A stretch of 9,933 bases of DNA from Firmicutes bacterium UBA3906 (GCA_002391555.1 DGFG01000142.1:1-9933); one strand, 5' to 3'. Counted from the stretch's first letter, positions 1 through 6,282 are shown. Notes: generated from the sequence alone by a model not told the origin. Numbers and translations are program-made.

Positions 1-22
1 TGTTGCTTCCATTATCGAATAG
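1..22 (+). CDS. tuf: Elongation factor Tu, last codons only (partial)
   Basis: Reading from base 2, the codons give VASIIE followed by TAG at 20-22. This matches the usual C-terminus of bacterial EF-Tu (…GVV-x-x-I-I/L-E). EF-Tu is the GTPase that delivers aminoacyl-tRNA to the ribosome. The identification rests on only six residues, but it fits the context: in many Firmicutes the str operon (rpsL-rpsG-fusA-tuf) lies immediately upstream of rpsJ on the same strand. A hairpin consistent with a terminator follows directly. The rest of the gene lies outside the window. Another gene ending in a similar peptide cannot be excluded. Confidence 0.7.
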
Positions 23-33
23 TTAAAAATGAT

Positions 34-79
34 TGAAAACACTATCCCTCAAGCTATGGGGGATAGTGCTTTCATTGTT
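34..79 (+). terminator. Probable intrinsic terminator after tuf
   Basis: CACTATCCC (40-48) pairs perfectly with GGGATAGTG (60-68). The stem extends inward through a T49-G59 wobble and C50-G58 to a seven-base loop. It also extends outward, past an A39-C69 mismatch, through GAAA (35-38) and TTTC (70-73). The T-rich stretch after it is broken (CTTTCATTGTT), so this is not a textbook U-tract. The position, 12 bases after the tuf stop and before a separate promoter, supports termination of the str operon. Partial read-through into the S10 operon is possible. Confidence 0.75.
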
Positions 80-100
80 AATAAATCTTTAAAAAAACAC

Positions 101-129
101 TTGCTTTTGATAGACGGCTAGTGTATTAT
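101..129 (+). promoter_or_regulatory. S10 operon promoter (sigma-A type)
   Basis: A -35 box TTGCTT (101-106) and a -10 box TATTAT (124-129) are separated by exactly 17 bases. An A/T-rich stretch including seven consecutive A residues (92-98) lies just upstream and could act as an UP element. Transcription should start near 135-137. No other promoter of comparable quality is visible between the tuf end and rpsJ. It lies between a terminator and the first ribosomal-protein gene, so it is probably the main promoter of the entire downstream gene set. Confidence 0.75.
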
Positions 130-135
130 TAAATG

Positions 136-384
136 GTTGCTTTATGTAAGCAATTTTTAAAGGATGTTAAGGATGATGTAAAAGGTTGCCGGTTGGTGAG
201 CCGGGGAATTTTTACGGACTAGTCCGCTTAAATCGGGCGAAAGGACCTATGTTACTCAGTAGCTTATTTTTTTTCAAGCAAAAGATGAAACGCACGGCTG
301 AGTGTAAACAAAGTTGTCTATTGCCCTGCTTTAACTTCAAATACGGGTGCAAAGCTACCCAAATGCGAAAAAGGAGGGAAAAAA
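136..384 (+). promoter_or_regulatory. Long structured 5' leader of the S10 operon
   Basis: About 250 nt separate the predicted transcription start from the rpsJ start codon, and I find no credible protein gene there. Visible hairpins are: 137-153 (TTGCTT/AAGCAA, followed by five T); 189-204 (CCGGTT/AGCCGG with a GGTG loop); 215-226 (CGGA/TCCG); 251-263 (GTTAC/GTAGC with a TCA loop), followed by TTA and eight T (267-274); and 345-360 (GGGTGC/GCTACCC with one bulge). A closing pair AGGTT (183-187) with GACCT (244-248) would make 183-248 a branched element. This resembles a ribosomal-protein autoregulatory or attenuation leader, but it does not match any riboswitch consensus I know. The regulatory function is inferred. 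Confidence 0.6.
251..274 (+). terminator. Candidate attenuator hairpin with U-run in the S10 leader
   Basis: GTTAC (251-255) and GTAGC (259-263) form a five-pair stem with one G-T pair and a three-base loop. It is followed by TTA and eight consecutive T residues. The stem is short for an efficient terminator. It lies about 130-139 nt from the predicted transcript start, before rpsJ, where a regulated attenuator could act. Regulation by a ribosomal protein such as L4 is inferred by analogy with the E. coli S10 leader, not seen directly. Confidence 0.35.
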
Positions 385-693
385 TTGGCTAATCAAAAGA
401 TCAGAATCAAGCTCAAGGCCTATGACCACACACTAATTGATCAATCGGCTCAAAAAATAGTAGAAACAGCCAAGAATACAGGGGCTGAGGTATCTGGACC
501 AGTGCCACTGCCGACTGACAAGGAAGTAATCACCATACTTAGGGCTCCTCATAAATACAAGGATGCTCGTGAGCAGTTTGAAATGAGAACTCACAAACGT
601 TTAATTGATATTCTAAGCCCAACACCAAAGACAGTAGATTCTCTGATGAGACTGGACCTGCCTGCAGGAGTTGACATTGAGATTAAGTTATAA
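385..693 (+). CDS. rpsJ: 30S ribosomal protein S10
   Basis: S10 (also called NusE) is part of the 30S head. As free protein it pairs with NusB and links to NusG in antitermination and transcription-translation coupling. The 102 residues match the usual length. Recognisable segments are the N-terminal strand [12 protein letters not shown] (residues 4-15), the loop with [20 protein letters not shown] (38-57), which includes the strand that reaches into the head, and the C-terminal [20 protein letters not shown] (66-85). The start is TTG, fixed by AAGGAGGG at 371-378 with a six-base gap. It is the first gene of the operon after the long leader, and 40 bases precede rplC. Confidence 0.98.
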   Translation: MANQKIRIKLKAYDHTLIDQSAQKIVETAKNTGAEVSGPVPLPTDKEVITILRAPHKYKDAREQFEMRTHKRLIDILSPTPKTVDSLMRLDLPAGVDIEIKL

Positions 694-733
694 GGGCAAA
701 GAAACTACAGTACTAGAACGGAGGTTTTAAGAA

Positions 734-1363
734 ATGCTAAAAGCCATTCTGGGTAAAAAGCTGGGCATGACTCAGGTCTTTACAGAAGACGGTCTGCTTA
801 TACCAGTTACAGTGGTAGAGGCTGGCCCCTGTGTAGTGACTCAAGTCAAGACTCAGGACAAAGATGGTTACAGTGCTCTTCAGGTGGGCTATGACGATAT
901 TAGACCAAAGCTGGTCAACAGGCCACTAAAGGGACACTTTGATAAAGGTAAGATAGGCTACAGGCGCTATCTTAGAGAGTTTAAACTAGAAAATGCAGAC
1001 AAGTTTAATGTTGGAGACGAGATCACAGTTGACATATTTTCCGCAGGAGACAAGGTGGATGTCAGCGGAAGATCCAAGGGTAAGGGCTATGCTGGTAGCA
1101 TCAAGAGATGGAACCAGAGCAGAGGACCCATGTCCCATGGTTCTAAATACCACCGTGGTCCTGGTGCCATGAGCGCTGGCTCATCACCTGCCAAAGTACA
1201 AAAGGGCAGACCCCTGCCTGGCCGTATGGGATTTGACAAGGTTTCAGTTCAAAACCTAGAGATCGTCAAGGTGGACAAGGATAGAAACCTACTACTAATC
1301 AAGGGTGCCCTCCCTGGACCAAAGGGAACACTTTTGACTATCAAAAACACAGTTAAGCATTAA
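734..1363 (+). CDS. rplC: 50S ribosomal protein L3
   Basis: L3 is an early 50S assembly protein that binds near the 3' end of 23S rRNA. Its long internal loop approaches the peptidyl-transferase centre. The length of 209 residues is normal. The N-terminus GKKLGMTQVFTEDG (7-20) and the segment SKGKGYAG (114-121) are typical. The basic central extension, residues 122-166 with GPGAMSAGSSPAKV and LPGRMG, is the part that enters the rRNA core. ATG at 734 follows CGGAGG (719-724). The gene ends 27 bases before rplD. Nothing is truncated or unusual. Confidence 0.98.
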   Translation: MLKAILGKKLGMTQVFTEDGLLIPVTVVEAGPCVVTQVKTQDKDGYSALQVGYDDIRPKLVNRPLKGHFDKGKIGYRRYLREFKLENADKFNVGDEITVDIFSAGDKVDVSGRSKGKGYAGSIKRWNQSRGPMSHGSKYHRGPGAMSAGSSPAKVQKGRPLPGRMGFDKVSVQNLEIVKVDKDRNLLLIKGALPGPKGTLLTIKNTVKH

Positions 1364-1390
1364 GCTCAATGACGGAAAGGAGGAAATGCT

Positions 1391-2014
1391 ATGCCTAAAG
1401 TAGCTTTATATAGCATGGATGGAACAGCAGTCGGAGATATAGATCTAAGTGATGACATTTTCGGCGTTGAGGTCAATCACCATGTGATGCATCAGGTAGT
1501 AAAGATGCAGCTAGCAAACAAAAGACAGGGTACACAATCAGCACTAACTCGCGCAGAGGTTAGAGGCGGCGGGGCCAAGCCCTGGAGACAAAAGGGTACA
1601 GGTAGGGCTAGACACGGTAGTATCAGGAGTCCAATTTGGAGAAAGGGCGGAGTAGTTTTTGCTCCAAAGCCAAGGTCCTATAGATACAGCCTACCCAAAA
1701 AGGTCAGAAGGCTAGCTATGAAAAGTGCTCTTAGCTCAAAGGTAAACGAAGAAGCTATCCTAGTTTTAGATTCACTAGAGCTAAAAGAAGCAAAGACCAA
1801 GGAAATGGCCAAGGTCTTGGACAACTTCAATATTAACAAAAAAGCCCTGATTGTATTAGAAGGCAAGAACGAAACCGTGGAGAGGGCAGCTCGCAATATC
1901 CCCGGAGTCAAGCTTGCATATGTTAATACCCTAAATGTACTTGATATCTTAAATTATGACAACTTCGTAATCACTCAGGATGCAGTTAAAAAGGTTGAGG
2001 AGGTGTACGTATAA
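1391..2014 (+). CDS. rplD: 50S ribosomal protein L4 (L1e family)
   Basis: L4 binds 23S rRNA domain I, and its extended loop forms part of the exit-tunnel constriction with L22. The 207 residues are full length. The tunnel loop lies at about residues 44-95 and contains [20 protein letters not shown] (58-77) and [19 protein letters not shown] (79-97), both highly conserved. A strong SD, AAAGGAGG (1376-1383), sets the ATG at 1391; a nearer ATG at 1386 is out of frame. In gammaproteobacteria L4 represses its own operon through the S10 leader. Whether it does so here is unknown, but the leader at 136-384 makes the question relevant. The stop codon overlaps the rplW start by one base. Confidence 0.98.
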   Translation: MPKVALYSMDGTAVGDIDLSDDIFGVEVNHHVMHQVVKMQLANKRQGTQSALTRAEVRGGGAKPWRQKGTGRARHGSIRSPIWRKGGVVFAPKPRSYRYSLPKKVRRLAMKSALSSKVNEEAILVLDSLELKEAKTKEMAKVLDNFNINKKALIVLEGKNETVERAARNIPGVKLAYVNTLNVLDILNYDNFVITQDAVKKVEEVYV

Positions 2015-2310
2015 TGAAAAGTCCATATGATATCATAATCAAGCCAGTATTAAGTGAGAAAAGCTATGATGAGATGGCAGACAAGAAATACACCTTCTTG
2101 GTTCACCCCAAGGCAAACAAGACTGAGATTAAAAAGGCAATAGAAGAAATATTCGATGTAAAAGTAGAACGTGTCAACACCCTTCGCCAGCTAGGCAAAA
2201 TCAAGAGGATGGGAGTCCACTCAGGTAGGAAGCCCTCCTTTAAGAAGGCCTATGTAAAGCTTACAGCTGACAGCAAGGAAATTGAGTTCTTTGAAGGAAT
2301 GGCACAATAA
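2014..2310 (+). CDS. rplW: 50S ribosomal protein L23
   Basis: L23 sits at the polypeptide exit of the 50S subunit and is the main docking point for trigger factor, SRP and the SecYEG translocon. The 98 residues are normal. The N-terminus has the conserved [16 protein letters not shown] pattern (6-21). The segment [20 protein letters not shown] (25-44) forms the typical strand-helix, and the loop at about 61-76 ([16 protein letters not shown]) is the rRNA-binding region. The gene begins in a TAATG overlap with rplD, with GAGGAGGT (1997-2004) inside the rplD end, so the two are probably translationally coupled. Confidence 0.98.
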   Translation: MKSPYDIIIKPVLSEKSYDEMADKKYTFLVHPKANKTEIKKAIEEIFDVKVERVNTLRQLGKIKRMGVHSGRKPSFKKAYVKLTADSKEIEFFEGMAQ

Positions 2311-2324
2311 GGAGGTAAGTTAAA

Positions 2325-3161
2325 TTGGCTATAAAAAAGTATAAACCGACCTCCCCTGCCAAAAGACATATGACAGTTACTAGCTTTGATATACTAACCA
2401 AGAAAAAGCCTGAAAAGAGCCTCTTGGTTTCACTAAAAAACAAAGCGGGCAGAAACAATGATGGCCGAATTACTGTTCGTCACCAGGGTGGAGGCGCAAA
2501 GAAAAAATACCGCATAATCGATTTTAAGAGAAACAAGGATGGCGTACCAGCAAAGGTTGCAGCCATTGAGTATGACCCAAATCGTAGTGCTTTTATCGCT
2601 TTACTACACTATGTAGACGGTGAGAAAAGGTATATCCTTTATCCTCACGGCCTAAAAGTGGGCGATACTGTTGTATCCGGAGAGGGAGCAGACATAAAGG
2701 TGGGTAACTGCCTAATGATGAAGGACATTCCACTAGGTACCGTTATTCACAACATAGAGCTTTACCCAGGCCGAGGCGGCCAGCTGGTAAGGTCTGCAGG
2801 AAACTCCGCTCAGCTAATGGCCAAGGATGGAAGCTATGTCCAGGTCAGGCTACCCTCAGGCGAGGTTAGGTTAATAAGACAAGAGTGCAAGGCTACTATA
2901 GGTCAGGTTGGTAACCTGGATCATGAAAACGTTACCATAGGCAAGGCCGGTAAGAGCAGGCACATGCGCAAGAGACCAACAGTTAGAGGGTCTGCTATGA
3001 ACCCAGTTGATCACCCCCACGGTGGTGGTGAGGGTAGAGCACCAATCGGTATGCCCAGCCCAGTTACTCCATGGGGCAAGCCTACATTAGGCTACAAGAC
3101 GAGGAAAAAGAACAAGTACACAGACAGATATATAGTACGAAGAAGAAGGAAAAAGAAATAG
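2325..3161 (+). CDS. rplB: 50S ribosomal protein L2
   Basis: L2 is among the most conserved 50S proteins. It is needed for subunit joining and peptidyl-transferase activity and binds 23S rRNA domain IV. The 278 residues match the usual 273-280. An OB-like domain is followed by an SH3-like domain, and the C-terminal extension carries [16 protein letters not shown] (225-240). That stretch includes the conserved histidine His230 (His229 in E. coli). The C-terminus is a very basic RRRRKKK tail. The start is TTG, set by AAGGAGGT (2309-2316), which overlaps the rplW stop. The 51-base gap before rpsS is the largest in the operon, but it shows no terminator. Confidence 0.98.
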   Translation: MAIKKYKPTSPAKRHMTVTSFDILTKKKPEKSLLVSLKNKAGRNNDGRITVRHQGGGAKKKYRIIDFKRNKDGVPAKVAAIEYDPNRSAFIALLHYVDGEKRYILYPHGLKVGDTVVSGEGADIKVGNCLMMKDIPLGTVIHNIELYPGRGGQLVRSAGNSAQLMAKDGSYVQVRLPSGEVRLIRQECKATIGQVGNLDHENVTIGKAGKSRHMRKRPTVRGSAMNPVDHPHGGGEGRAPIGMPSPVTPWGKPTLGYKTRKKNKYTDRYIVRRRRKKK

Positions 3162-3212
3162 TTTGTGTATGGCGACTAATTTCTTTGGGAGATTCGAAAG
3201 GAGGCATATTGG

Positions 3213-3497
3213 ATGAGCCAATCGCTTAGAAAAAGACCCTTTGTAGAACCGAGTCTTTTAAAAAAGATTCAAGGGATGAATGAAGAAGGAAAAAAATCCG
3301 TTATAAAAACTTGGTCTAGAGCATCTACCATATATCCAGATATGGTCGGTCACACAATAGCAGTCCACGACGGCAGAAAGCATGTTCCTGTATATATTAC
3401 TGAGGATATGGTTGGACACAAGCTAGGAGAGTTTGCTCCCACCAGACTCTTTAGAGGACACGCAAGTGGTAATGAACGGACAACTTCGATTAAATAG
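3213..3497 (+). CDS. rpsS: 30S ribosomal protein S19
   Basis: S19 lies in the 30S head, contacts S13 and takes part in the A-site finger bridge to the 50S. The 94 residues are normal. The family signature is clear: [19 protein letters not shown] at 56-74, continuing APTR to 78. [20 protein letters not shown] (30-49) is also typical. The N-terminus reads [15 protein letters not shown], where most bacterial S19 proteins have KGPF, so Arg8 replaces a usually conserved Gly. The SD AAAGGAGG (3197-3204) fixes the ATG at 3213. That ATG lies in the loop of a short perfect inverted repeat, ATTGG-ATGAG-CCAAT (3208-3222). Confidence 0.97.
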   Translation: MSQSLRKRPFVEPSLLKKIQGMNEEGKKSVIKTWSRASTIYPDMVGHTIAVHDGRKHVPVYITEDMVGHKLGEFAPTRLFRGHASGNERTTSIK

Positions 3498-3519
3498 TTT
3501 TTGTTAAGGAGGAGTTAAA

Positions 3520-3909
3520 GTGGCAACAAGAAGTAGAGAAAAGGCTAGAAGCCGCCGCGAAAATAGAGAAAAGCGTCCACACGCCACTGCTAGATATGTC
3601 CGTATATCTTCCCGAAAGGTAAAGATAGTTATCGACATGATTCGTGGCAAAAAGGTAGACGAAGCCCTTAATATACTTGAGTTTACACCTAAGGCAGCAG
3701 CTTTGCCAGTTAAAAAGCTGCTACAATCAGCTATTGCCAATGCGGAAAACAACCTAGACTTGGATCCTAGCAACCTATACGTTGCAGAGGTATATGCTAA
3801 CCAGGGCCCAACCCTAAAAAGGTATAGACCGAGAGCCCATGGTAGAGCAACCCCAATTATGAAAAGAACAAGTCATATTGGCATAGTTTTAGATCAAATT
3901 AATGCATAA
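3520..3909 (+). CDS. rplV: 50S ribosomal protein L22 with basic N-terminal extension
   Basis: L22 contacts all 23S rRNA domains. Its long beta-hairpin lines the exit tunnel next to L4 and is where macrolide-resistance changes arise. The conserved core begins at [20 protein letters not shown] (22-41). AIANAENN (71-78) and [15 protein letters not shown] (96-110) mark the helix and tunnel hairpin, and [10 protein letters not shown] (115-124) is the C-terminal strand. At 129 residues the protein is longer than the usual 110-115, because about 16-19 basic residues rich in Arg, Lys and Glu precede the core. No later in-frame start exists there, and AAGGAGGA (3506-3513) directly precedes the GTG start, so the extension appears real. 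Confidence 0.96.
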   Translation: MATRSREKARSRRENREKRPHATARYVRISSRKVKIVIDMIRGKKVDEALNILEFTPKAAALPVKKLLQSAIANAENNLDLDPSNLYVAEVYANQGPTLKRYRPRAHGRATPIMKRTSHIGIVLDQINA

Positions 3910-3924
3910 GGAGGGAAAGCATAA

Positions 3925-4584
3925 GTGGGTCAAAAAGTAAATCCCCATGGATTAAGAGTTGGCGTAATCAAGGACTGGGATGCAAGATGGTATGCTAGTA
4001 AAAAGGACTTTGCAGACAACCTAATAGAGGATGTCAAGCTAAGGGAAATGCTAAAAAAGAAGCTATATCATGCAGGTATCTCCAAGATAGAAATTGAAAG
4101 AGCAGCCAACCGTATTAGAGTTAATATACACACCGCAAAGCCAGGTATAGTAATAGGCAAGGGCGGCACAGGTATAGAATCAATAAAGGCTGAAGTTGAA
4201 AAGTTTATAAACAAAAAGGCTATTCTTAATATAGTTGAGGTCAAATCTCCAGATACAAGTGCTCAACTAGTCGCAGAAAACATTGCTGCACAGCTAGAGC
4301 GTAGAATCTCCTTTAGGAGGGCTATGAAGCAGGCTATGCAAAGGTCAATGAGGGCTGGTGCAAAGGGTATAAAGACAATGGTCGCTGGTCGACTTGGAGG
4401 TACTGACATTGCCAGAAGTGAAGGATATCATGAGGGTACTATACCCCTACAAACCTTGAGAGCAGATATAGATTATGGTTTTGCAGAAGCAGACACAACC
4501 TATGGCAAGCTAGGTGTCAAGGTATGGATTTATAAAGGGGAGGTCCTTCCTCAGGCGAAGAAAAGACCGGAAGGAGGAAAATAA
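3925..4584 (+). CDS. rpsC: 30S ribosomal protein S3
   Basis: S3 sits at the mRNA entry channel of the 30S and contributes to mRNA helicase activity with S4 and S5. The 219 residues are typical. The N-terminus [21 protein letters not shown] (2-22) is diagnostic. A type II KH domain follows with the GxxG loop in VIGKGG (76-81). The C-terminal domain has [20 protein letters not shown] (152-171) and the LRADIDYG signature (178-185). GTG is the start, set by AAGGAGGG (3908-3915), which overlaps the end of rplV. The stop is one base before the rplP start, and the rplP SD lies inside rpsC, suggesting coupled translation. Confidence 0.98.
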   Translation: MGQKVNPHGLRVGVIKDWDARWYASKKDFADNLIEDVKLREMLKKKLYHAGISKIEIERAANRIRVNIHTAKPGIVIGKGGTGIESIKAEVEKFINKKAILNIVEVKSPDTSAQLVAENIAAQLERRISFRRAMKQAMQRSMRAGAKGIKTMVAGRLGGTDIARSEGYHEGTIPLQTLRADIDYGFAEADTTYGKLGVKVWIYKGEVLPQAKKRPEGGK

Positions 4585-4585
4585 C

Positions 4586-5020
4586 ATGTTGATGCCCAAA
4601 AGGGTAAAACGCCGCAGAGTTCACAGGGGTAGATTAACCGGTAAGGCAACTCGAGGCAATACAATCACCTATGGTGAATATGGCCTACAGGCATTAGAAC
4701 CCGCATGGATAACAAGCAATCAAATAGAGGCAGCACGTATAGCCATGACTAGATATATTCGAAGGGGCGGCAAGGTTTGGATAAAGATATTCCCAGACAA
4801 GCCCATAACAGAAAAGCCTGCTGAGACCCGTATGGGTAGTGGTAAGGGCTCACCTGAATACTGGGTGGCTGTTGTAAAACCCGGCAGGATAATGTTTGAA
4901 CTAGCAGGTATACCGGAGGAGGCTGCAAAGGAAGCACTGCGCCTAGCAGCTCACAAACTTCCCATCAAAACAAAGTTCGTAAAAAGAGAAGGAATGGGTG
5001 GTGAAGGTAATGAAAGCTAA
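4586..5020 (+). CDS. rplP: 50S ribosomal protein L16
   Basis: L16 (L10e family) binds late in 50S assembly near the A-site tRNA and the 5S rRNA side. It helps organise the peptidyl-transferase centre. The 144 residues match the family. Landmarks are [20 protein letters not shown] (1-20), [14 protein letters not shown] (30-43), [20 protein letters not shown] (47-66), RMGSGKG (82-88) and [16 protein letters not shown] (93-108). The frame is open further upstream to 4514, but that stretch is an out-of-frame overlap of rpsC. AAGGAGG (4571-4577) and family alignment fix ATG 4586. The 3' end overlaps rpmC. Confidence 0.97.
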   Translation: MLMPKRVKRRRVHRGRLTGKATRGNTITYGEYGLQALEPAWITSNQIEAARIAMTRYIRRGGKVWIKIFPDKPITEKPAETRMGSGKGSPEYWVAVVKPGRIMFELAGIPEEAAKEALRLAAHKLPIKTKFVKREGMGGEGNES

Positions 5021-5213
5021 TAAATTTAGAGACATGTCCGGAGAAGAGCTTAATGCCAACCTGACTGAGTTAAAGAGCGAATTGTTCAACCTTCGATTCC
5101 AGTTAGCAACCGGACAGTTGGATAACCCAATGCGAATCCGTGAAGTCAAAAAGGATATTGCTAGAGTTAAAACCATTCTTCGAGAAAGAGAGTTAAAGGC
5201 CCTAGAGGCTTGA
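5001..5213 (+). CDS. rpmC: 50S ribosomal protein L29
   Basis: L29 is a small two-helix protein at the tunnel exit beside L23 that contributes to the trigger factor and SRP docking area. The pattern [20 protein letters not shown] with the following [12 protein letters not shown] is diagnostic. Three starts are possible: GTG 4998, GTG 5001 and ATG 5010. AAGGA at 4989-4993 gives seven-base spacing to GTG 5001, which I prefer, yielding 70 residues. ATG 5010 would start at MKANKF, as many homologues do. All choices overlap the rplP end by 11-23 bases, implying translational coupling. The start is uncertain; the gene is not. Confidence 0.95.
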   Translation: MKVMKANKFRDMSGEELNANLTELKSELFNLRFQLATGQLDNPMRIREVKKDIARVKTILRERELKALEA

Positions 5214-5233
5214 TGGAAAAGGAGGAATAGCAA

Positions 5234-5497
5234 TTGGCTGACGTGACAAGAGGAATCCGCAAGACAAAGGTCGGTACAGTAGTTAGCAACAAGATGGACA
5301 AGACCATCGTTGTGGCCATAGAGACCAGAGTCAAGCATAAATTATACGGAAAAACTATGAAACGCACTACTAAAATAAAGGCACATGACGAAGAAAACAC
5401 TTGCAACATAGGCGATCGCGTAAAGATTATGGAGACTAGACCCCTTAGTCGTGACAAGCACTGGCGCCTAGTAGAAGTATTAGAACGTGCTGAATAG
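5234..5497 (+). CDS. rpsQ: 30S ribosomal protein S17
   Basis: S17 is a primary 16S rRNA-binding protein with an OB fold in the 30S body. The 87 residues are normal. [20 protein letters not shown] (9-28) is the first pair of strands, [20 protein letters not shown] (34-53) is the extended loop, and [20 protein letters not shown] (60-79) is the family signature. The start is TTG, set by AAGGAGG (5219-5225). This is the last gene of the S10 block. The 36 bases to rplN contain no terminator or clear promoter, so transcription should continue into the spc genes. Confidence 0.97.
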   Translation: MADVTRGIRKTKVGTVVSNKMDKTIVVAIETRVKHKLYGKTMKRTTKIKAHDEENTCNIGDRVKIMETRPLSRDKHWRLVEVLERAE

Positions 5498-5533
5498 GCT
5501 TAGAAGTGCATTTGAGAGGAGGGTGCAAACAAA

Positions 5534-5902
5534 ATGATACAACAAGAGTCGCGTCTTAAGGTAGCAGACAATTCTGGAGCCAAAGAGATTATGTGTATTC
5601 GTGTATTAGGTGGCTCTGGCAGGAGATTTGCCAATATAGGCGATGTTATAGTTGCATCTGTTAAGAACGCAACACCCGGCGGTGTTGTTAAAAAAGGTGA
5701 AGTTGTTAGGGCAGTTATAGTTAGGACCAAAAAGGGCCTACAGAGAAATGACGGATCCTATATCAAGTTTGATGATAATGCTGCAGTTATTATAAATGAC
5801 CAAAAGCAACCCAGGGGTACCCGTATCTTTGGACCTATAGCAAGGGAGCTTAGGGACAAGGACTATATGAGGATAATATCCCTTGCCCCAGAAGTATTAT
5901 AA
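5534..5902 (+). CDS. rplN: 50S ribosomal protein L14
   Basis: L14 is a five-stranded barrel protein on the 50S interface face. It contacts 16S rRNA helix 14 and is the site where the silencing factor RsfS binds. The exact length of 122 residues is the bacterial standard. [20 protein letters not shown] (1-20), the [19 protein letters not shown] strand (26-44) and [20 protein letters not shown] (94-113) are all clear. ATG 5534 follows AGAGGAGGG (5515-5523). It opens the spc block, and its stop is followed at once by the rplX SD. Confidence 0.98.
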   Translation: MIQQESRLKVADNSGAKEIMCIRVLGGSGRRFANIGDVIVASVKNATPGGVVKKGEVVRAVIVRTKKGLQRNDGSYIKFDDNAAVIINDQKQPRGTRIFGPIARELRDKDYMRIISLAPEVL

Positions 5903-5917
5903 TAGGAGGTGGTTACT

Positions 5918-6253
5918 GTGGTGAAAAAAGCAAAAAAGTTACACGTTAGAAAAGGTGATACCGTAGAAATCATTTCCGGCAAGGACAAGGGTAAAAGAGG
6001 TGTAGTCCTAGCAGCGGCTCCAAAGGAAGGCAAGATTGTAGTTGAAGGCGTAAATATGCTAACAGTACACGTAAAGCCTAGGGGTGCTGGAGAACCTGGC
6101 GGTATTATTAAGAAAGAAGGGGCAATATATGCCTCAAAGGCAATGCTAGTATGCAAGAAATGCAAAAAGACCACAAGAATTTCACATAAAATTCTAGATG
6201 ACGGTAGCAAGCTAAGAGTATGCAAGAACTGCGAAGAAACATTTAATGACTAA
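5918..6253 (+). CDS. rplX: 50S ribosomal protein L24 with C-terminal zinc ribbon
   Basis: L24 starts 50S assembly by binding 23S rRNA near its 5' end and sits at the tunnel exit. A KOW motif (about 10-38, with KGDTVEIISGKDKGKRG) is followed by GVNMLTVHVKP (44-54). The C-terminus has two CxxC pairs, Cys79/82 and Cys102/105, so this is the zinc-binding form. The frame opens at GTG 5909, but that triplet lies within the SD AGGAGGTGG (5904-5912). GTG 5918 has the better spacing and gives 111 residues; GTG 5921 is a close alternative. Confidence 0.95.
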   Translation: MVKKAKKLHVRKGDTVEIISGKDKGKRGVVLAAAPKEGKIVVEGVNMLTVHVKPRGAGEPGGIIKKEGAIYASKAMLVCKKCKKTTRISHKILDDGSKLRVCKNCEETFND

Positions 6254-6282
6254 GTTTTCTTCTCTGAAGGGAGGTAAATGAT

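Noticed and set aside
267..290. T8 followed by CAAGCAAAAGATG resembles an Illumina P7 adapter
   Set aside because: The resemblance covers only about a dozen bases with mismatches and then diverges. The sequence continues into a normal leader, SD and rpsJ, so contamination or a chimeric join is unlikely.
285..360. Resemblance to a c-di-GMP-I riboswitch (ACGCAC and GCAAAGC-like bits)
   Set aside because: The short matches are not in the required order or spacing. The 3' half of the aptamer would have to fit in about 24 bases before the rpsJ start, which is impossible.
186..392. Open frame of 68 codons across the S10 leader (TTG start, or ATG at 249)
   Set aside because: The frame begins at TTG with AAAGG directly abutting it, and the ATG at 249 has only three bases after AAAGGA. 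The product has no recognisable domain, the frame runs through the hairpins and the T8 run, and it overlaps the rpsJ start out of frame. I treat it as chance coding within a non-coding leader.
1678..1911. Open frames on the minus strand opposite rplD and many other ribosomal genes
   Set aside because: They are antisense shadows of strongly conserved proteins, with no SD or recognisable domains. The same applies to the minus-strand frames across the rest of the operon.
4514..4585. Longer rplP reading frame starting at 4514
   Set aside because: The extra 24 codons overlap rpsC in another frame, have no SD and are absent from L16. ATG 4586 has an ideal SD and the family N-terminus.
5498..5533. 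Separate promoter or terminator between the S10 and spc blocks
   Set aside because: The 36-base gap holds the rplN SD and no hairpin with a U-run or plausible -35/-10 pair. Continuous transcription is the simpler reading.
5909..5917. GTG 5909 as rplX start
   Set aside because: This GTG lies inside the SD sequence AGGAGGTGG, so it cannot be the start it serves. GTG 5918 or 5921 fits.
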